Positions 48,881 through 60,289 of a DNA stretch of 64,000 nt are shown here, in pieces (position 1 is the stretch's first letter; the number at the start of each line of letters is the position of its first letter). Where the stretch lies: assembly GCA_949752795.1 (NCBI GenBank), contig OX457056.1, positions 177,282,428-177,346,427 of the forward strand, in the 5' to 3' direction. The notes under the pieces were generated by a model. That model made no database searches and was not told the DNA's origin. It saw nothing but the letters and a program-made list of their open reading frames with translations. The stretch is from Hyperoodon ampullatus. Its lineage: Eukaryota; Chordata; Mammalia; Artiodactyla; Ziphiidae. The position numbers were made by a program, and so were the translations under genes.

Positions 48881-51679
48881 AACTAGCGTTCTTTCCCCCT
48901 TCTAGTTGGTGAGTAGGAAACTAAGAGCTAAAGTTGCCTTCGCTCTAGCGAGTATAGATCTGCATTTTGTGTTAAGTTGAACCCCATGAGATTGGAGAAG
49001 ATCTTTGATTTACAAAAATGGCAATTTCATATGGTTCCACTTAATACATAGCGCCTGCCTTTTTTCCTGCCTCAATCTTACTTCCCCACATTTCTCTTTG
49101 CCCCTTCTTTCCCCCTTATTTCTGAATCAATTTTCCTTTGTCTATTTGGAGGTTTCCTTAAATCCTTTTCGGAGAAGCATACAAAGAGATAGAAAATAAA
49201 CTCACTCATTCCTACTATCAGAGATAGCCACTCTGAACATTTTTGTGCATTGCTTTCCAGAATTTTTCTCTGCATATTTACACACATATTTAAGCAAAGT
49301 TGAGAACAGCCTATAGTTATGTCAGTCTGTCTTCTGTTCCTTTAACGATTCCCCATTTAAACCTGATTCTTTGAAGTCTAGTGCTTTCTCACAACTATGT
49401 AGCGCATTGTTTGACATTTCCTGAATTCTGGCTGCATCGGAGGAGATAGATACCCTGTCAGTGGGCCTGGCTGAACAATTCTAAAATTATCAACACTGTC
49501 ACAGGCCCCGAAGAAGCTCCTAATGGATACAGAAGTTCTAAGTGGTTTTGTTCAGGTGTTATTTTTGGAGCCACTTTTTCAGGCTTTTATGGTACAATCC
49601 ACTTTAGACCTTTTTCTTGCAACGGCTGCGGCCAGGACAGCACCAGGCTGCTTGTGTACTGCCCTCTGGGGTTGGTGCCCGAGCAGACAGGCTCAGAATG
49701 CAGCTGCCTTCTCTCCAGGCCCAGTTTGGACAGCTGTGAGTCAAACAGGTATACTTGCCATCCCCTTCTTTTCTTGTTTCAGTCACTGGCAGCTTCCTAA
49801 TGTTGGGGAATTGGGGATGAACAGGGCAAAGGCCAGGGATTGGTTCTCCTATCAGTCTGAGTGCCTTGGTTTTCCCAGGCCTGGTGACTCAGAGGGCAGG
49901 GCACTGAGCCGAGGAAGAGAAATGAGAGTCTGGCTCCTGGGTGCCCATCTCTCATGGCACAGCTGTCTCCCGGGCAAGAGTGTCACTGTCACCTCTCGGG
50001 AGCCTCTTTCTGCCACTTTCAAGAACACCAGCCCCACTGAGTGGATTAGGAAACCAGCAGGAATAAGTACCTGGGGGCTCAGAAGACACGCCATATACAT
50101 GACTGGTGGAAAGGGGAAAGGGCACTGGGCCAAGGTCTGAACACCTGAGAACATATTCTGGCATCAGGATGAAAAGTGAATTGGCAGTCCATAGACCTGC
50201 TTTGTTTGGCCTGCCCAATTTTATTATTATTATCTTTTTTATTTTTAGTGGTAAATTTCACATGAAAAACTAGCCTCTCCAGGAAAGTCCAAAGATCTGG
50301 CAGTACCAGTGCCTGGCTCTCATGCAGAATCTGGAGCCGAGCCCCAGCCTGGGCGTTCCCTGTCCAGGCTAGCACAGAACACACCTGTCTTATCCCTGCC
50401 TGGGGCCTGCCCCTGAGGGAGTGACTCCTGTCCCACTCTGTGCTCAGGCACTTTATCTGTGTCCTTAAACAGCTAAGTGGGACTGATGATGACCTCTAAA
50501 AACAGCAGCACTCTTTAAAGATAAGATGTCTTACCCCTGGTGTGTCTTCCTCCTCCAAAGGCAGGGACATTGGGGTGGGAGGGGTTTGCTGGAAAGCAGG
50601 GACATTTGGGGAGGCTGCTGGATTTCTAGGAAATAAATCTTTCCAGAAGGAAACAGTGGGAGAGGACACTACTTATGGGCAAAAAAGTCTGAAAGCCTTT
50701 CTCTTTTAGCTGGTAAAGTGTGAGGTAGGTAACAGGGTGGGTGAAAGCAGGATGCATTTCAGAAGGAAGAGATAGGACAGCATCATTTCGGCACAGGCCA
50801 GGCTTCCCCTTAACATAACCTCGGGTTGGGTTGTTATATGCATGAGAATAGGTGCCCAAAGGGCTAGAGTTTGTGTTATTATAATTTATTATGCATTTCA
50901 GCAGCTTTTCAGGTAAAGCCAAGGGCATGTAACTGATAAAAATGTTCCAAATGCACTTCCAATCCTTGTCAATGCACAAGTACACGTTTGGTAGAGGTTA
51001 TTGGGGATGTAGAGGGACTCCCCTGTTTTCTACCTATTGAACATAACAATATTTGTATATGTGTATATGATGTTGAAACAGTTCAACTATCATACATTTG
51101 TGTAACTCTTTACAGTTACAAAGTCCTTTCCTTATGTTATCTTACTAAATTTTCATCATCTATGAGTTAGGTAAGGCAGGTCTAAATGTTGTCCCCATTT
51201 AACAGGTAAGAAAACAGAGGTTCAGATTAGGTGACTTGTCCATGTCAATGAGTGACAGAATAAATGGATGGATGATGGATAAAAATTAAACTTTTATTTC
51301 TAATTTCAAAATTAGTGTATATGGATATATATATCCATAAGAATAAATTATTAAATCCTCAGGTGATCTCTGCTAAAGCTGGTATATGTCTTCCAATCTT
51401 TTTCTCTCCGTAGCTATTCTCTGCTTTTTCAGTAGTACCCCAATGGCTCACAGTTGGCTGGATATAAGGATTTCGTTATGTATGTAAATACAGCATCTAG
51501 ACTATATTACAGCATTATAACAGATGTCGATGTGAAAAAGGTTGTGAAGTTTGAAGTCATTATACATTCACTTAAATGGTTTCCAATTATTTGTCAACAT
51601 AAACATTGTCTTTAGGAACATCTAAATACATAATGCTTCGGGGAAAAGTCATGAGGCCTAGGAGCTAAAGCAGAGTAGG
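48881..51679. other. 2.8 kb without a recognised gene
   Basis: Includes the longest open frame outside repeats and the RAD51 copy (205 codons, 49523-50140 plus), which has no recognisable domain. 51110-51260 is a reverse MIR ('gttaggtaaggcaggtctaa', 'cagattaggtgacttgtcca'). The rest looks unique. Confidence 0.4.
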
Positions 51680-51692
51680 AGACCATTTTTTA

Positions 51693-51827
51693 AAAATTAA
51701 TTAATTAATCTATTTATTTATTTATTTTTGGCCATGCCACACAGCTTGCAGGTCCAGGGATTGAACCCATGCTCCCTGCAGTGGAAGCATGGAGTCCTAA
51801 CTACTGGACCACCAAGGGATACCTAGA
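51693..51827 (-). mobile_element. CHR-type SINE, short class (first of a same-site pair)
   Basis: Minus-strand short SINE with an A/T-rich tail. Flanked by agaccatttttta at 51680-51692 and 51828-51840. Confidence 0.92.
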
Positions 51828-51840
51828 AGACCATTTTTTA

Positions 51841-52196
51841 AATTTTATTTATTTATTTATTTATTTATTTATGGCTGTGTTGGGTCTTCATTGTTGTGCA
51901 CAGGCTTTCTCTAGTTGTGGCAAGCGGGGGCTACTCTTTGTTATGGTGCACAGGCTTCTCATTGCGGTGGCTTCTCTTGTTGCGGAGCATAGGCTCTAGG
52001 TGCACGGGCTTCAGTAGTAGTGGCACATGGGCTCAGTAGTTGTGGCTCACGGGCTCTAGAGCACAGGCTCAGTAGTTGTGGCACATGGGTTTAGTTGCTC
52101 TGCAGCATGGGGGATCTTCCCAGAGCAGGGCTTGAACACATGTTCCCTGCATTGGCAGGGAGATTCTTAACCACTGCGCCATCAGGGAAGTCCCAA
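51841..52196 (-). mobile_element. CHR-type SINE, long class (second of a same-site pair)
   Basis: Minus-strand long SINE with an (AAAT)n tail. Flanked by agaccatttttta at 51828-51840 and agaccattttta at 52197-52208. Confidence 0.95.
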
Positions 52197-52538
52197 AGAC
52201 CATTTTTAAGCACTACTGTCACACTGTCAGCATTGTCTCCTAAGATAATACATACGCCCCCTTTTTTTCCCCATAGCTCCACCCACATTGGGTTCTATAC
52301 ATTTCATTTTCTGAAGGGTGTAATACACATGATGGGAATGTGAGATGCCTTAAAGCCCTGTTAGCAGATCTTTCTGTGTGGGTGGGGTGCTTGGGAATCA
52401 CTCACATCTCTTCCTTTGGCATCTCCAACCAGGCCTCTTGGTCCCAGAATCAACGGAGAATAGAAGGGAGATGAAACCCTCCTGGATGGCATTCAGGCTA
52501 AAGTTCAAATGTGATCAAAAATTATATATTCTAAACTC

Positions 52539-52651
52539 TTTTTTTTGGCCGTGCCACGTGGCTTGCGGGATCTTAGTTCCCTGACCAGGGATTGAACCCG
52601 GGCACTGGCATTGAAAGCACGGAGTCCTAACTACTGGATCAGGGAATTCCC
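52539..52651 (-). mobile_element. CHR-type SINE, short class
   Basis: Minus-strand short SINE between tattctaaact at about 52528-52538 and 52652-52662. Its 5' end is part of the segment copied into the L1 at 55767. Confidence 0.93.
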
Positions 52652-52745
52652 TATTCTAAACTTCAAATCCTCTTGGTTAAAAAATGTTTAAGTCAAAAGT
52701 AAAATATTTAGGGAGCAATTTGGACCCCAATTCCAATCCCTCAGC
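52638..52745 (+). repeat. Source segment of the 108-bp patch
   Basis: 106 of 108 bases match 55767-55874 with no gaps. It contains 14 bp of SINE 5' end, the SINE target copy and about 80 bp of otherwise unique DNA. Confidence 0.93.
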
Positions 52746-53068
52746 CCAGGAAAAGGCTATCTCTTTGAAGGTCTGCTGTTGAAAAAAAGAAGGCATACAA
52801 TAATCTGTGAAGGAAATAAAAATAGGGTGACAATGGTTGTGGAAGAAGGAAATGCTCATAGAAACAGAGAAGGTCTCTGAGACCTGAATGATAAGGTGGA
52901 GTGTCCTTGCGAAAATCTGGGAGAATGTTCCCAGCAAAGGGGATGGCAAGAGCAAAGGCCCTGGGGTAGGAATGAGTGATGGAAGCAGAAAGAAGGCCAG
53001 AATGTCAGGAAAGCCATCTCTTTCTCCACACTGGTCTCCCGGCCACCACCCAGGCTATGAGGCTAAGA

Positions 53069-53101
53069 GTGTGTGTATGTGTGTGTGTGTCTGTGTGTGT
53101 G

Positions 53102-53147
<46 letters not shown>

Positions 53148-53152
53148 TACAT
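53069..53152. repeat. (TG)n-(TA)n-(CA)n palindromic microsatellite
   Basis: A TG arm with one C interruption, a TA centre of about 13 units, then a CA arm. The TG and CA arms are reverse complements, so the tract is a long imperfect inverted repeat. Confidence 0.95.
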
Positions 53153-53209
53153 ACTTGTCCAGATTGGCACCAACTTGTTAGACTTATTCCTGATATGGTA
53201 TGTCCTTTT

Positions 53210-53225
53210 AAAATGGGAGTTTAGT
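53210..53225. repeat. Target-site duplication, left (L1 at 53.2 kb)
   Basis: aaaatgggagtttagt, identical to 56650-56665. The pre-insertion site was ttttaaaatggg, a good L1 endonuclease site. Confidence 0.95.
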
Positions 53226-56200
53226 CGCCAAAGTTAGCAGAAGGAAAGAAATCATAAAGATCAGATCAGAAATAAATGAAAAAGAAATGAAGGAAACGAT
53301 AGCAAAGATCAATAAAACTAAAAGCTGGTTCTTTGAGAAGATAAACAAAATTGATAAACCATTAGCCAGACTATCAAGAAAAAAAGGGAGAAGACTCAAA
53401 TCAATAGAATTAGAAATGAAAATGGAGAAGTAACAACTGACACTGCAGAAATACAAAGGATCATGAGAGAATACTACAAGCAACTATATGCCCATAAAAT
53501 GGACAACCTGGAAGAAATGGACAAATTCTTAGAAATGCACAACCTTCCAAGACAGAACCAGGAAGAAATAGAAAATATAAACAGACCAATCACAAGCACT
53601 GAAACTGAAACTGTGATTAAAAATCTTCCAACAAGCAAAAGCCCAGGACCAGATGGCTTCACAGACGAATTCTATCAAACATTTAGAGAAGAGCTAACAC
53701 CTATCCTTCTCAGACTCTTCCAAAATATAGCAGAGGGAGGAACACTCCCAAACTCATTCTACGAGGCCACCATCACCCTGATACCAAAACAAGACAAAGA
53801 TGTCACAGAAAAAGAAAACTACAGGCCAATATCACTGATGAATATAGATGCAAAAATCCTCAACAAAATACTAGCAAACAGAATCCAACAGCACATTAAA
53901 AGGATCATACACCATGATCAAGTGGGGTTTATCCCAGGAATGCAAGGATTCTTCAATATACGCAAATCAATCAATGTGATACACCATATTAAGAAATTGA
54001 AGGAGAAAAACCATATGATCATCTCCATAGATGCAGAGAAAGCTTTTGACAAAATTCAACACTCATTTATGATAAAAACCCTCCAGAAAGTAGGCATAGA
54101 GGGAACTTTCCTCAACATAATAAAGGCCACATATGACAAACCCACAGCCAACATCATTCCCAATGGTGAAAAACTGAAACCATTTCCACTAAGATCAGGA
54201 ACAAGACAAAGTTACTCACTCTCACCACTATTATTCAACTTAGTTTTGGAAGTTTTAGCCACAGCAATCAGAGAAGTAAAAGAAATAAAAGGAATCCAAA
54301 TTGGAAAAGAAGAAGTAAAGCTGTCACTGTTTGTAGATGACATGATACTATACGTAGAGAATCCTAAAGATGCTACTAGAAAACTACTAGAGCTAATTAA
54401 TGAATTTGGTAAAGTAGCAGGATACAAAATTAATACGCAGAAATCTCTTGCATTCATATACATTAATGATGAAAAATCTGAAAGAGAAATTAAGGAAACA
54501 CTCCCATTTACCATTGCAACAAAAAATAAAATACCTAGGAATAAACCTACCTAAGGAGACAAAAGACCTCTATGCAGAAAATTATAAGACACTGATGAAA
54601 GAAATTAAAGATGATACAAATAGATGGAGAGATATACCATGTTCTTGGATTGGAAGAATCAACATTGTGAAAATGACTCTACTACTCAAAGCAATCTACA
54701 GATTCAATGCAATCCCTATCAAACTACCACTGGCACTTTTCGCATAACTAGAACAAAAAATTTCACAATTTGCATGGAAACACAAAACACCCCGAATAGT
54801 CAAAGCAATATTGAGAAAGAAAAATGGAGCTGGAGGAATCAGGCTTCCTGACTTCAGACTATACTACAAAGCTACAGTAATCAAGACAGTATGGTACTGG
54901 AACAAAGACAGAAATATAGATCAGTGGAACAGAATAGAAAGCCCAGAGATAAACCCACGCACATGCGGTCACCTTATCTTTGGTAAAGGATGCAAGAATA
55001 TACAATGGAGAAAAGACACCCTCTTCAATAAGTGGTGTTGGGAAAACTCGACAGCTACATGTAAAAGAATGAAATTAGAACACTCCCTAACACCATACAC
55101 AAAAATAAACTCAAAATGGATTAAAGACCTAAATGTAAGGCCAGACACTATAAAACTCTTAGAGGAAAACATAGGCAGAACACTCTGTGACATAAATCAC
55201 AGCAAGATCCTTTTTGACCCACCTCTGAGAGGAATGGAAATAAAAACAAAAATAAGCAAATGGGACCTAATGAAACTTCAAAGCTTTTGCACAGCTAAGG
55301 AAACCATAAACAAGACCAAAAGACAACCCTCAGAATGGGAGAAAATAATTGCAAATGAAGCAACTGACAAAGGATTAATCTCCAAAACATGCAAGCAACT
55401 CATGCAGCTGAATATCAAAAAAACAAACAACCCAATCCAAAAATGGGCAGAAGACCTAAATAGACATTTCTCCAAAGAAGATATACAGATTACCGACAAA
55501 CACATGCAAGAATGCTCAACATCATTAATTATTAGAGAAATGCAAATCAAAACTACAATGAGGTAGCACCTCACATCAGTCAGAATGGCCATCATCAAAA
55601 AATCTACAAACAATAAATGCTGGAGAGGTGTGGAGAAAAGGGAAAGGGAACCCTCTTGCACTGTTGCATTCAGTGGGATGGGGGGTGGGAATGTAAATTG
55701 ATACAGCCACTCTGGATACAGCCACTCTGTTACAGCCACACTTTAGAATGGTGTGTTAGTTTCTGTATCAGGGAATTCCCTATTCTAAACTTAAAATCCT
55801 CTTGGTTAAAAAATGTTTAAGTCAAAAGTGAAATATTTAGGGAGCAATTTGGACCCCAATTCCAATCCCTCAGCAGCTCTGGAGGTTCCTTAAAAAACTA
55901 AAAATAGTATGGAGGTTCCTTAAAAAACTAAAAATAGAACTACCATATGACCCAGCAATCCCACTACTGGGCATATAACCTGAGAAAACCATAATTCAGA
56001 AAGAGTCATGTATGACAATATTCATTGCAGCTCTATTTACAATAGCCAGAACATGGAAGCAATCTAAGTGTCCATCGACAGATGAATGGATAAAGAAGAT
56101 GTGGCACATATATACAATGGAATATTACTCAGCCATAAAAAGGAACGAAACTGAGTTATTTGTAGTGAGGTGTATGGACTTAGAGTCTGTCATACAGAGT

Positions 56201-56260
56201 GAAGTAAGTCAGAAAGAGAAAAACAAATACCGTATGCTAACGCATACATATGGAATCTAA
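53226..56260 (+). pseudogene. L1 ORF2 remnant (RT and C-terminal region), frameshifted
   Basis: The longest piece is 53463-54554 (363 codons). It covers RT motifs including [38 protein letters not shown] and the active-site block FVDD, where functional L1s have FADD. A frameshift near 54525 moves the frame to 54448-54747, then to 54811-55566, and after the patch to 56012-56260 (MEYYSAIKRNE). A further break lies near 53390. The endonuclease domain and ORF1 are missing. It is a dead insertion with no expected product. Confidence 0.94.
55716..55910 (+). repeat. Complex patch inside L1, with 108-bp copy of upstream DNA
   Basis: Between two points normally adjacent in this L1 family ('gatacagccact' and 'tggaggttccttaaa') lie several junction pieces. 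They are repeated 'tacagccactctg' units (55703-55738), a 15-20 bp piece resembling the inverted L1 3' end ('gtgtgttagtttctg', 55751-55765), 108 bp from 52638-52745 (55767-55874), and a 30-bp tandem duplication (55881-55910 / 55911-55940). Confidence 0.92.
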
Positions 56261-56649
56261 AAAAAAAAAAAGGTCATGAAGAACCTAAGGGCAAGACAGG
56301 AATAAAGACACAGACCTACTAGAGAATGGTCTTTAGGACACGGGGAGGGGGAAGGGTAAACTGAGACAAAGTGAGAGAGTGGCATGGACATATATACAGT
56401 ACCAAATGTAAAATAGATAGCTAGTGGGAAGCAGCCGCATAGCACAGGGAGATCAGCTCGGTGCTTTGTGACCACCTAGAGGGGTGGGATAGGGAGGGTG
56501 GGAGGGAAGGAGACGCAAGAGGGAAGAGATATGGGGATATATGTATATGTATAACTGATTCACTTTGTTATAAAGCAGAAACTAACAGACCATTGTAAAG
56601 CAATTACACTCCAATAAAGATGTTAAAAAATAAATAAATAAAATAAAAT

Positions 56650-56665
56650 AAAATGGGAGTTTAGT
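56650..56665. repeat. Target-site duplication, right (L1 at 53.2 kb)
   Basis: Exact 16-bp match to 53210-53225. Confidence 0.95.
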
Positions 56666-57057
56666 GCCAATGGCCTCAAGTATTTATTTATTTTTTGGTC
56701 TCTGCTATTTAGAACCCAGCCCAGTAAGTATCAATACGTAAGGGAAAGTTTTCTGATTATCCTAAGTAAAGTTATTAAGTCTAGGTAGCAAAAGATGAAT
56801 ATGAATAGAACTTTGCTTGACACACGGTTTCATTGACTGTTAGTGGAACAGATAAATAGATGAGGTGAGCTATTTTCTTATTCCACAACAGGTTAGAAAT
56901 AGCAATGTAATAATGATGGATGATGATGATGATAAAGTAGGGCGGTTACTGCTACATGTAGTTATAGTGATAACTCAGAAAGTGCCTGTGAATGGCCTAA
57001 TTGCCAACATCATGCTGCAAAGGAAGAAGCAGAAAAATTACCCAAAAAGTATATATA
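56666..57057. other. Unique AT-rich sequence, no gene
   Basis: Includes a short (GAT)n run at about 56916-56932. No coding signal. Confidence 0.4.
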
Positions 57058-57378
57058 GGGACTTCCCTGGTGGCGCAGTGGTTAAGAATCCACCTGCTAA
57101 TGCAGGGGACATGGGTTCGAGCCCTGGTTTGGGAAGATCCCACATGCCGCAGAGCAGCTAAGCCCGTGCGCCACATCTACTCAGCCTACGCTCTACAGCC
57201 TGCAAGCCACAACTACTGAGCCCATGTGCCACAACTAAGGAAGCCCGTGTGCTTAGAGTCTGTGCTCCTCAACAAGAGAAGCTGCTACAACTAGAGAAAG
57301 CCCATGCACAGCAAGGAAGACCCAACGCAGTCAAAAATAAAAAGATAAGTAAATAAATAAATTTATAAAAATTTTTTG
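57058..57378 (+). mobile_element. CHR-type SINE, long class
   Basis: Complete copy with an (AAAT)n tail. Duplication aaaagtatatata at 57045-57057 and 57379-57391 (exact). Confidence 0.95.
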
Positions 57379-57382
57379 AAAA

Positions 57383-57462
57383 GTATATATATGTGTGTGT
57401 GTATATATATATACACACACATATACATACAGATATATACACACAGATACACATATGCACAC
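57383..57462. repeat. Palindromic TA/TG/TA/CA microsatellite
   Basis: (TA)n(TG)n(TA)n(CA)n with near-perfect inverted symmetry around the inner TA block. It grew next to the right target duplication of the SINE. Confidence 0.93.
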
Positions 57463-57659
57463 AGGAAAAATTTTAAAGCGCAGTAGCAGTCTGGACCTAT
57501 TTAGGATATAAAAACAGCTCTGAAGTGCTTAAGGAGTTATGGGATTGTCATTGGATTTCGTAAAATGATCATAAGTCAATAAGCCATGAGGAGGTTGTTA
57601 TATTCAGTTTGCTCCCGGCAGGAAAGTCTGTATGTTCTGTTTTAAAAGTTTATCACATA

Positions 57660-58070
57660 ATTGGCGTTAGAGGAGGTAATAGAGAGGACGTGACCGCCAT
57701 TTGACCCACGAGCTGGACCCAGGCAATTGGAGGCTCCTCATCCCTTCCCCTGTCCTTGGAATGTACATTCTGCCAACTGTTCCCATGGTGGGAACTGTTC
57801 CAAGGACACAGCCTTGGGAGAGTAAAGTGTTGTTGAGACCATCTGGGTGGTATATGGGACTGAGCCCATTTAAGGCTTCCATATAAACTTTTAAGATTCT
57901 GGCAGGTGGCTGCAGAAATCTACTTGTCCTGCAGCTGCCCAAGACAAGCCTCATATGTGAGTTCCGTAGCTTATTAAACCTGCCACCTATCAATCTGAAG
58001 TGGCTGCCTCTTTGGTCTCTCCCTGCCCTCTGTTTATGGGGCCAATTGATGAACCAACAATTGGTTAAGC
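57660..58070 (+). mobile_element. Candidate retroviral solo LTR
   Basis: A TATA-like 'catataaac' (about 57881) is followed about 90 nt later by a 'tattaaa' poly(A)-signal-like element (57971) and CT-rich U5-like text, the order of an ERV LTR. No internal retroviral sequence and no target duplication could be fixed. Confidence 0.4.
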
Positions 58071-58411
58071 ATCCTGGACAGAGCAAGCCACATAAAAGTA
58101 CTAGCTCTGCTGATGATTAAACATTTATGTGGCATAGCCAGTAAGTGGCTCAAACTTACTGGCTTTAAAAGGACTCAACTCAGTGACATAACTCAGAACG
58201 TACCCTCTTCCCTGCTTTCCTCCCTAATACCAATGAAAATTTTAATTGTGACATATTCATAGAAAAAGATACACAGGATTAGTATAACTCAAGGATTTAT
58301 CACAAAACAAACAGCTACAACCAAGAAGGAGATTGTCAACACCTCAGAAATCCCCCAATGTTCCTTCACTCTTACTCCCTCCTTCCCACCAAAGTGACCA
58401 TTACCTGACTT

Positions 58412-58527
58412 CTTTTTTTGGCAGTGCTGTGCAGCTTGTGGGATCTTAGTTCCCTGACCAGGGATCAAACCCATGCCCCCTGCAGTGGAAGGACCAAGTC
58501 CTAACCACTGCACCACCAGGGAATTTC
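58412..58527 (-). mobile_element. CHR-type SINE, short class
   Basis: Minus-strand copy with a short tail (T7). 'gccccctgcagtggaagga' and 'gggatcaaacccatg' are intact. No clear duplication. Confidence 0.9.
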
Positions 58528-58655
58528 CAGTCTATGCTTCTTTTCTTCAGAGTTTTACCACTTAACGCATGCATTATTGAACACTAAGATTTAGTATTGG
58601 CTGGTTTGGGAATTTTCTATAAGTAGAATCAAACAGTATGAACCTTTAGTTCTTT

Positions 58656-59013
58656 TTTTTTTTTTTTAAATATATTTATTTAATTGTTTACGGCTGTGTT
58701 GGGTCTTCGTTGCTGCGCGCGGGCTTTCTCTAGTTGCGGCGAGCGGGGGCTACTCTTCGTTGTGGTGCGCGGGCTTCTCATTGCAGTGGCTTCTCTTGTT
58801 GTGGGGCACGGGCTCTAGGCATGCGAGCTTCAGTAGTTGTGGCACGTGGGCCCAGTAGTTGTGGCTCGCGGGCTCTAGAGCGCAGGCTCAGTAGTTGTGG
58901 CACACGAGCTTAGTTGCTCCGCGGCATGTGGGATCTTCCCGGACCAGGGCTCAAAATCGTGTCCCCTGCATTGGCAGGCAGATTCTTAGCCACTGCACCA
59001 CCAGGGAAGTCCC
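58656..59013 (-). mobile_element. CHR-type SINE, long class
   Basis: Complete minus-strand copy with exact duplication gaacctttagttcttt at 58640-58655 and 59014-59029. Confidence 0.96.
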
Positions 59014-59430
59014 GAACCTTTAGTTCTTTAACTTAACATTATGTTTGTGAGATGAGACTTATCCATTTAGTTCCATGGAACAATAAATTGTTCATTTTCA
59101 TTGAGGCATATTATTTGACAACTTTTGACTACAAAAAATGGCAATTTCCTAATAGTATTTCATTGTAGGAGTGTTTCACAGTTAATATTCCATTCTATGA
59201 ATGGAAATGGACATCCAAGCCATTTTATGGGCTATTTTGTGTATGCCTTTTGGTGAACATAGGTGCACCTTTCTCTTGGGCAGAGGCCTGGGAGTGGACG
59301 TATATACACTGGGTTTAAATCTCACCATGGTTCAATTTGCATTCCCCTCAATTGTGATAAATAAACCTTTAATGTGTTTATTAACTATCTTCATTTGTGA
59401 AGTCCCTGTTGTAGTCTTGACCATTTTTCT

Positions 59431-59546
59431 TTTTTTTTGGCTGCGCCACGCAGCTTGCAGGATCTTAGTTCCCTGACCAGGGATCGAACCTGCGCCCCCT
59501 GCAGTGGACGCATGGAGTCCTAACCACTGGGCTGCCAGGGAATTCT
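59431..59546 (-). mobile_element. CHR-type SINE, short class
   Basis: Minus-strand copy. Duplication ttgaccatttttc / ttgatcatttttc at 59418 and 59547 (one mismatch). Confidence 0.94.
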
Positions 59547-59559
59547 TGATCATTTTTCA

Positions 59560-60085
59560 ATTGGATTCTTTTTTCTTGATATACAGGCATTCTTTACATA
59601 TTTTGGAATAAGCTTTTAGTCAGTTATATGTGTTCCAAATCTTTCCGTTGACTCTGGTTGGCCTTTTCACTCTCTCAAAATATCTTTTTCTTTATGGTTA
59701 ATGCATCCTGTGTTCTACTGAAGAAGTCTTTTCCTACCTTGAGTTCATGACTATTTACCTATTTTGTCTTCTAGAAGTCCTATTGTTTTGCCTTTTACAT
59801 CTAGATATATTCTTGTGTGGCGGAGGCAGGGTGTGGGTGTATAGGTGGAGAGTACTTCATTTGTTCCCATTTGGATATCCATTTATTGCAGATTTTCTTT
59901 ACCCTACTGCTCTGCAGTGATATTGTTGTAAAGCAAGTATCCATATGTGTTTCTGGGTTCTCTGTCTTATCTCATCCCTTTCATCACACAAGTCCTCTGG
60001 GCAACCAAATATCCGTATAGTATAAGGAAAATGAGGTAAGAAAGTAGCAAAAAACTTTGCTGATTCTGTGGTTGAAATTGGTTAA
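59560..60085. other. Old L1-like and unique sequence, no gene
   Basis: 59560-59830 ('tttggaataagcttttagtc', 'gaagaagtcttttcctacct') reads like an old L1 ORF2 fragment on minus. The remainder is unassigned. Confidence 0.45.
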
Positions 60086-60275
60086 CTGGGTTAAGACCTT
60101 AATTCTGCCACCTACTAGTCCTATAACATTAGGGTAAGCTGTTTGACTTCTCTGGGGCCCCGTTTCCCTGCCTTTATATCTAGCTCATAATATTATAAGG
60201 ATTAATGACTTTGTATATGTAAAATGTTTACAACAGTAATTGCACACAGTAAGCACTCAATAAAGGACCTTAAAA
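60085..60275 (+). mobile_element. MIR SINE
   Basis: 'ctgccacctactagtcctat', 'agctgtttgacttctctggg', 'gcacacagtaagcactcaat' in MIR order. Confidence 0.75.
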
Positions 60276-60289
60276 GTCCTCATCATAAG

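Larger units (their letters stand above)
53226..56649 (+). mobile_element. 5'-truncated L1, 3.4 kb
   Basis: Starts just upstream of the RT domain of ORF2 and runs through the ORF2 C-terminus, 3' UTR, 'ccaataaagatg' and an A/AAAT-rich tail. It is bounded by exact 16-bp duplications. It contains a 200-bp rearranged patch near 55.7-55.9 kb. Same lineage as the L1s at 4.1 and 37.4 kb. Confidence 0.97.

Noticed and set aside
49770..49790. Acceptor-like polypyrimidine-CAG
   Set aside because: A single acceptor-like site without a matching donor, conserved frame or transcript is not enough to call an exon.
49523..50140. 205-codon open frame on plus
   Set aside because: No recognisable domain or biased composition. 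In 64 kb read in six frames (about 6000 stop-to-stop intervals), roughly 0.3 such frames are expected by chance at even base composition, and more in GC-rich parts.
52888..53224. Frames of 82-97 codons across the TG/TA repeat
   Set aside because: CVCVCV and YIYIYI runs are microsatellite translations.
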